Shown piece after piece: positions 58,224-64,000 of a stretch of 64,000 nucleotides of DNA. The notes under the pieces are model-generated. The model made no database searches. It was not told the DNA's origin and was given only the letters and a program-made list of their open reading frames with translations. Position 1 is the stretch's first letter. Each line of letters begins with the position of its first letter. Where the stretch lies: assembly GCA_032871835.1 (NCBI GenBank), contig CM065296.1, positions 54,899,288 through 54,963,287 on the forward strand. The letters run 5' to 3'. The translations under genes and the position numbers were made by a program. Source of the stretch: Dipteronia dyeriana (Eukaryota > Streptophyta > Magnoliopsida > Sapindales > Sapindaceae).

Positions 58224-59305
58224 CTACAACGTCACAGAAACAATACTTAAGTAAACCGAAAAAAACACAGTTTTGTGAAATATATTCTCGATCCTTTCAT
58301 AATATTCTTGATCCTTTGAATATAATCTCAATAGTTTGGAAAATATTCTCGATCGTTTGAAAAATAATCTCGATAGTTTGGAAAATATTATCGATGGTTT
58401 GAAAAATATTCTCGATCATTTGAAACTATTCCCGATCGTTTGAAAATATTCTCGATCGTTTGAAAAACATTCTCGATCGTTTTGAAAAACATTCTCGATC
58501 GTTTGAAAAACATTCTCGATCGTTTGAAATCATTCTCGATCGTTTGAAAAATATTCTCGGTCTATTGAAAATATTCTCGATCTTTTGAAAATATTCTCGA
58601 TCGTTTGAAAAATATTCTCGATCGTTTGAAAATATTCTCAATCGTTTGAAAAATATTCTCGATCGTTTAAAAATATTCTCGATCGTTTGAAAAATATTCT
58701 CGATCGTTTGAACAAATTCTCGATCGTTTGAAAAATAATCTCGATCGTTTGAAAATATTCTCGATCGTTTGAAAAATATTCTCGATCGTTTGAAAATACT
58801 CTCGATCGTTTGAAAATATTCTCGATCGTTTGAAAATACTCTCGATCGTTTGAAAATATTCTCGATCGTTTGAAAAATATTCTCGATCGTTTAAAAATAT
58901 TCTCGATCGTTTGAAAAATATTCTCGATCGTTTGAAATTCTCGATCGTTTGAAAACTATGCTCGATCTTTTGAAAATAATCTCGATCGTTTGAAAAATAT
59001 GCTCAATTCTTTAAAAAATCTTCTCGATTCTTACTTAAAAATCCTCGATCTTGTTCAAAAAAACCTCGATTTCGCACAAAAAAATCTCGATTTCAAATTT
59101 TCTCAAAATTATAATTCATCGATACCTAGAATTTCATCTTCCTCATCACATATTCAACCTAATTTCAAACCCTAACCTAAACCACAACCATTCTCAGATC
59201 TCGTTTTCAACCCTAATCTACTAATTCAATCAACAAAACACAAGTCTAACATGCAATGGCAAGTTATAAACTACAAAATACAGAAAAAATATGAACAGAA
59301 ATTAC
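58224..59305 (-). other. 5' intron of the Ulp1-like gene of MULE2 (predicted)
   Basis: On minus, donor AAAG|GTAAT at 59,305 and acceptor GACGTTGTAG|ATG at 58,224, both as in MULE1. It is 1,082 bp against 922 bp in MULE1; most of the difference is repeat copy number. Confidence 0.6.
58280..59005 (-). repeat. Minisatellite with CGATCG core, MULE2
   Basis: About 35 copies of a 20-21 bp unit, on plus TCTCGATCGTTTGAAAAATA. Copies in the middle are nearly perfect and those at the edges diverge (for example CTCGATCCTTTCATAATATT near 58,287). It is larger than the array in MULE1. The ORFs inside, such as 58,426-58,641, are translations of the repeat. Confidence 0.95.
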
Positions 59306-59558
59306 CTTTGTCATTCTCAACAAATCTGGTGTATTCTAGTTCACGTGCTGGTCACTTCGCCGTCGATTCTGTTGTCGTCGGTCTTCTTCTCACTCTAACT
59401 TTTTTCACACTAATTAAACAACAACTTTCTATCTTTTTTAATAGTTCGGGGTATTTTTTGTCCGATCACACTAAATGGTGCCTTTTAAACATACATTAGT
59501 AAAATGGTGATATTTGCACAACACACCCTCCAAATGGTGCCAATAATTTATTGACCCC
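59306..59558 (-). promoter_or_regulatory. Terminal repeat and 5' exon of MULE2 (Ulp1 side)
   Basis: Inverted counterpart of 31,669-31,901, ending at 59,558. It shares the end sequence, the CACCATTT and GTTTAAAAG words and the first exon donor. It probably acts as a promoter. The ORF 59,251-59,499 spans it and is not supported. Confidence 0.6.
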
Positions 59559-60829
59559 TACTATTATACTATACTTTGACACATCACGTCATGTTTTTCT
59601 TGCATTTGCATCCACTATTGAAGTTATCTATGCATACAATGTCCCCTGTTGGACTAAAATACCTTTCCCACATAAATAAGGGTGTAATGTCAAGAATACC
59701 CCTAAAGAGTTTTGTTTTTCAAAATTACCCTTCCCTTCCCTCCAGTTATGGATTATTAGCCACGAGCTCCATTGATTTTCACCTCCCGATTCTTCTCCTT
59801 CCTTCAGTTGTCTTGTCGACATCTTCATTTCTCCACATCTTCTAGTTGTCAACATCTTTGTGGCATAAAAATAGGTGATGGATAGAGATAGAGAAACCCT
59901 AAAAACAGAGAGACAAAGAGGTATAGAGGCGACGAGGATGACGACGAATGACGGATTTATCTCTGTAGTGTTCAGAGGTCATGTTAAAGCTCGATTCTGA
60001 TTTTGTCAGAGATAGATTGAAGGGTAAGATACCGTAGTTGGTAGCCCAGGCTTGGGATGTAGATCGAAGCTCAATTTTGTGAATTGAATCCATTGGTGCA
60101 TGTTAGTGTTACTTTAAAGTTGGGCATCTGAACCTTAGAAATTTATTGATTTCTATTGATTTTTTCCATAGTAGACTGAGGTTATAATAATTCGAATGAT
60201 CATTATTATTTATTTATTATGAGTTGAAGCATGTTGTATCATTCAGAGTGTGAAATTGTGAGAAATTTAAACTTGTGGCAACTACAACCCAATATACAAC
60301 ATTTTCTAGTGTTTTGAATACAAATTATGAGCATTGTTGTTGGTGTTGTCTGTTGTTATGTTTGCTAGAGAAAATGAATGACACCGTTCTGTTTGGTTGA
60401 TTATGATGAGTATTGGGTAGTCGGTTGTAAGTAATGGGTGTGTGGAATTTTTAATGAATGGCACGGGTAGGGCTTATAGGGGCGATGATTTTTTTGTGGT
60501 TGACAACTATGTTCTAGGCTTGAATATGGCTTGAAATACATTTTGTTTGGTTGAAATCCTTTTACAGAGCTGATAATCAATATATTGGGCTTTAAATTTA
60601 ATCTTCCATGGCCCTAAAATTCTATGACCGGGATTAAAAAAAATTGTTTTACTTTCCAACTAGGAACAGGTTTTAAATGGTTAGATTGAAAGGCAATTGT
60701 CTATATTTATAGGTTTTGAAATTTGTTCCAGATATTTGAAAATGTCATGTTGTTATTGTTTTATTTAGCCATGTTGTTATTGTTTTATTTATATATTTGT
60801 TCATTTGCATAACCTTTTGACTTGAAAAC
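59559..60829. other. 5' region of MULE3, no gene supported
   Basis: AT-rich, with T-rich and CT-rich stretches near 59,720-59,850 that could be a leader. The ORFs 59,576-59,845 and 59,628-59,855 overlap on opposite strands and resemble nothing known. Confidence 0.4.
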
Positions 60830-63800
60830 ATGTCCAAGGTGTACAGAAAAATGGATGGGTTTATAGTGCACTATGATCGGCATTGGATCGATAACCAGAT
60901 GATGGGTCCAATTTCCTATGCATGGGATGAATACAAATATAGTAAAATGTTAGAAACAATATGTCAATGGATCAGGGTTAGCAAGGAAAGATTTGTAATA
61001 AGGCTAAGTGCAGACCTTGTAACAATAAAAGGGAGTTGGACATTATCCATTATGAGCGACACTGATGTATCCTGTTTGCTTTTGTATAATCATTCCTCAT
61101 GGACTGAAATTAAGGTTGAACTCGTTAAAAGATGTGTACCGCCAAAGACATCAGAAAATGTATTTAATACTCCGCCAAAGTCAAACACTACAGCAATCCA
61201 CTCATGTTTACCGTTGACTGTTACCCCTTTAGTAATGCAGAATCCCCAGTTGGTACTCCATATTTCAAGTTAGTGAGTGGTAGCAACCAATCATTTAGGC
61301 CAGTGCCTTTCTTCTCGATTTACATCGGTCGAGAAAGATCTGGGAACTTCAGTATCGACAGACAAGCATTTAGAGGATGAGGTAGCTGATTTTCTGAATT
61401 TTCTCAAACCTCTAATACAGAGGATAAGGAAGAGGATGAGGATGAGTGTAGCAGTGATAGGAAAATGGGGACAGACTATACAGAAACTAAAACAGATGGA
61501 GCACCGAACACTTCTACACCCTCTTCGACAACACGGTGGACAATACCAGGGTCAGAATTGTACTCAATTCATCAAGTTAAATCAAAACGATTATTTGAAG
61601 ACAACGGAAACGTAAGTCCAATATTCAAAGGATAAATGTTAATAGACAAGAAGACCTTGAAAGGGGTTCTAGGGATGAATGCATTTGCACAGAGGTTTGA
61701 TTATAAGGTTCGATGATAAAATCATACACGATTTGTTGCAATTTGTAAAAAGAGAGATTGTCAATGCATTTTTAGGGCATGGATGTTGAGAAATAGGACC
61801 TACTAGAATGTTTCATATGTTGACTCTAAGCACACGATGTGGTGATAATGGAAACTAGAACATTGATTTTCAGTGTGTGAGTGCCTAGGTAATAGGGCAA
61901 CTTTTCTCAAAACAGTCTGTCAATCCAGGACGCAACATCCGTCTTATAGATATAATCAATGACATGAGGGTTAAGCACGACATAAACCTGTCCTATAACA
62001 AAGCGTACAGATCTAATGACCGCGCTTTGCAAAATGTTTTCGGTGATCTGTGGGAGTCATTTAAATCATTACCTGTATACTTTCACATGTTGGAAAGATG
62101 TAATCCGGAAACAATAACGAAGATTGAAACCGATAGGAAAAATCAGTTCAAATATGGATTCATGGCTCTTGGAACTTGTATAGACGGATTCAATGCAGTT
62201 ATTAGGCAGGTTATTGTCGTTGATGCGACCCACTTGAAGTCGAAGACCATGGGTGTGTTGTTAGTTGTAGTGTGTAAGGATGGTAATGAGATGATATACC
62301 CTTTGGCATTTGGGTTTGCCAATTCCGAGTGCTCTAAGTCCTGGACATGGTTATTGAAGCAACTCTGATGGGTGATCTTACAACCAGAACGTATGTTGAT
62401 AATTTTTACTCAGCACATGGGTATCTCTAATGGCATGAAAGCAATATTCCCTGATGCAGTACATGGTTGTGCATACCATTTGGCCAATAATATGAAATAA
62501 CATTGTAGGAAGCGAGGTGACGTGATTAATCTTTATTATCATGCTACATAAGCTTACCGTGTTGAGGAATTCGACCGCTTAATGGTTGAGATGAAATCCA
62601 TCTATTGTAAAGTTCATGATGAGCTGGTAGAAGTTGGGATACATAATTTTTCACGTGCCCATTGCCCTAGGAAGAGGTACCTTATGATGACAACCAACAT
62701 TTCAAAGTTCATGAATTCTTGCCTACTTGCAATCCAGAAGTTGCCTTTTCACAACTATTGCCGAATTTATAAGAAATTTGTTGCAACGTTGGTTTCAGGA
62801 TCGTCGATACAATGCAAGAGAAACACCCACATTCTTGACTCATGATGCAGACCAACACATCAAAGACAGGGTATTATCATCGCAAAGGTGTCAGATTCAC
62901 CCAATTGACTTCAATAGGTTAAAGGTAAAAGACCAATGGAATGAAGCAATTGTCAACATGGAACATCATTCATGCTCATACCATGAACGGACCTAGATGA
63001 CCTGCCTTGTATCCATGCCATGGCTATTGAAACATATGGTTACATAATTTTATTTTATTTACAATTTATAATAGCATTACAGGCTTATAGCCATTTTCCG
63101 CAATTTACATTTTATAATAGCCTTGCAACCTATGTATGGTTATATAATCTTTGTGTCTTTTGTATCAGGCAGAAAGGTATGCTCATCAACGTATTATGTT
63201 CCAACTTTTTCTCAACAGGATGGCTGAAACAGGCATACACCATGGCTTTCAATCCTGTTCCAAACCCTGAAGCATGGGACATTGCTAATGATGTTCGTAA
63301 CCGTGTTGTATTGCCATGGAAAAATAAACGACCTTTAGTTGGGGGGAAAAAATGCAACAAACATGTAGGCATTGTGGGCATAAGGGACATAATAGAAAAA
63401 AGTTGAACAGATCCATCCTGTACCACAGGGAATCCAGCAAAAAAACCATGTTGTTGTAGCGTGTGCCATAAAGAAGGTCATAACAAGCTTAAGTGCCCAG
63501 AAACACATAAAACACCCGACCCCAGTTTATGACACTGACACTAATGATGAAGACCCTTGTTGATTGTTATGTATGGGTGAGACACATCCTTTCATTATTA
63601 ATTTTTACTTTTGAACAAATTCTTTAAGAGTGTGCAGTTTGTTACGGTTGATTGTTATGAAAACCCATGGTTATTGTTGTTGCATCGACATACACATTCA
63701 TTGTAGGTTGAGAGGAGGGAGCTGAACGAAGTACATAGATTTTCAATGTTTTCTATAGTTTTACAACTGCACGCTAAGTTTAATTACTAAGCTTGTTATA

Positions 63801-63946
63801 AATTGTAAATTAATCAAGATTAAAACTGGGGCTAAGGGATCCACTATTGGTAATTCGAATATGATCAAATTATTAATATTTAGTCTAGATTAATGGGAGG
63901 GTATTCCACTCCACTGACCACTCTTTGATAAATGTGGGTAAAAGTA
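59660..63946 (+). mobile_element. MULE3: Mutator-like element with a single transposase
   Basis: A transposase of the MURA family (60,830-63,532) is framed by a possible short inverted repeat: TACCTTTCCCACATAAAT at 59,660-59,677, and on minus TACTTTTACCCACATTTAT at about 63,946-63,928 (about 15 of 18 positions agree with one gap). No Ulp1-like gene or minisatellite is present. The ends are tentative. Confidence 0.5.
60830..63532 (+). pseudogene. MURA-type transposase of MULE3
   Basis: The start chosen is the ATG at 60,830 (MSKVYRKMDGFIVHYDRHWI), which opens a 147-codon N-terminal frame typical of MULE proteins. After an acidic linker (61,350-61,450) and a broken DNA-binding part (61,640-61,960) comes the core: MRVKHDINLSYNKAYRSNDR (61,964-62,023), then IVVDATHLKSKTMGVLLVVV (62,213-62,272) with the first catalytic Asp (62,222-62,224). 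The second, normally in SDRH, reads FTQHMGIS (Gln at 62,411-62,413). MVEMKSIY (near 62,583-62,606) may hold the third acidic residue. HCPRKRYLMMTTNISKFMNS follows (62,660-62,719). At the end are two zinc knuckles: CRHCGHKGHNRKKL (near 63,369-63,410; last Cys missing) and CSVCHKEGHNKLKC (63,458-63,499; complete). Several shifts make it non-functional. It is more distant from MULE1/2. Confidence 0.85.
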
Positions 63947-64000
63947 CCCACTGTGTTAGACAACATCTGTCTGTCTACAGTGAGTCAAACCTTCATAAAG
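63533..64000. other. 3' region of MULE3 and right flank
   Basis: AT-rich sequence after the transposase, with the possible inverted repeat near 63,928-63,946. Nothing else recognisable before the window ends. Confidence 0.4.

Larger units (their letters stand above)
51556..59558 (+). mobile_element. MULE2: Mutator-like element with MURA and DUF1985-Ulp1 genes
   Basis: It is the inverted relative of MULE1. The right end is at 59,558 (GGGGTCAATAAATTATTGGC on minus). The left end is less certain, placed near 51,556-51,700: this part resembles the right end only in scattered words (GTTTAAAAGGCA, CTATTATAGTG) but has the same layout, a first exon ending AAG|GTAACT near 51,835 and then minisatellite sequence. 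The MURA gene is on plus and the Ulp1-like gene on minus, converging at about 55.2 kb. By eye the two elements agree at roughly nine in ten positions in the transposase core. Confidence 0.85.

Noticed and set aside
59576..59845. 89-codon ORF between MULE2 and MULE3
   Set aside because: It overlaps an opposite-strand ORF, has no motif, and lies in a probable transposon leader.

Overview
The window reads as nuclear heterochromatin of a flowering plant, most likely a eudicot. It is AT-rich and has no host gene that I can recognise. It is packed with broken Ty1/copia and Ty3/gypsy retrotransposons, three Mutator-like DNA transposons (MULEs), a MITE, a probable hAT derivative and a probable tRNA-derived SINE. 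Plant hallmarks are tRNA-Met-type primer sites, a Tat-type gypsy element with an antisense extra ORF, Athila-like gag, DUF1985 plus Ulp1 cargo in MULEs, and GT-AG introns. I cannot name the species.

Layout. 1-1,093: right end of a copia-type LTR. 1.7-5.9 kb: antisense ORF of a Tat-like gypsy element, then its LTR. 5.9-8.2 kb: LTR end, primer site and gag of an Athila-like gypsy element. 8.2-11.65 kb: leader and gag-protease-integrase fragment of a copia element. 11.65-12.6 kb: unclassified repeat. 12.6-22.45 kb: a long but decayed Tat-like element (5' LTR, gag split by a MITE, protease and RT, antisense ORF, start of 3' LTR), cut by a copia element whose 2.2 kb LTR starts at 22,450. 22.45-30.57 kb: a chimera of two copia elements with a stray LTR fragment at the joint.

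30.6-45.7 kb is a nest. The 3' LTR of the second copia element (ending at 45,708 inside a third, minus-strand copia element) is interrupted twice: by a minus-strand solo LTR with a perfect 5-bp target duplication (ATATA), and by a chromovirus-like gypsy block at 41.5-45.0 kb. The solo LTR is itself split by MULE1 (31.67-39.37 kb). The minus-strand copia element fills 45.7-49.5 kb, followed by a probable hAT derivative and a SINE-like element.

MULE2 (about 51.6-59.56 kb) is a relative of MULE1 in inverted orientation, 12 kb away. Each carries a MURA-type transposase and, converging on it, an intron-containing DUF1985-Ulp1 (SUMO-protease-like) gene. A large minisatellite of about 20-21 bp units centred on the palindrome CGATCG sits inside the 5' intron of the Ulp1-like gene. 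MULE3 (about 59.65-63.95 kb) has a more distant transposase. All coding regions carry stops or frameshifts; I see no intact autonomous element. The most distinctive material is the MULE1/MULE2 pair: convergent gene layout, intronic palindromic array, and an inverted arrangement that could in principle give double-stranded RNA.
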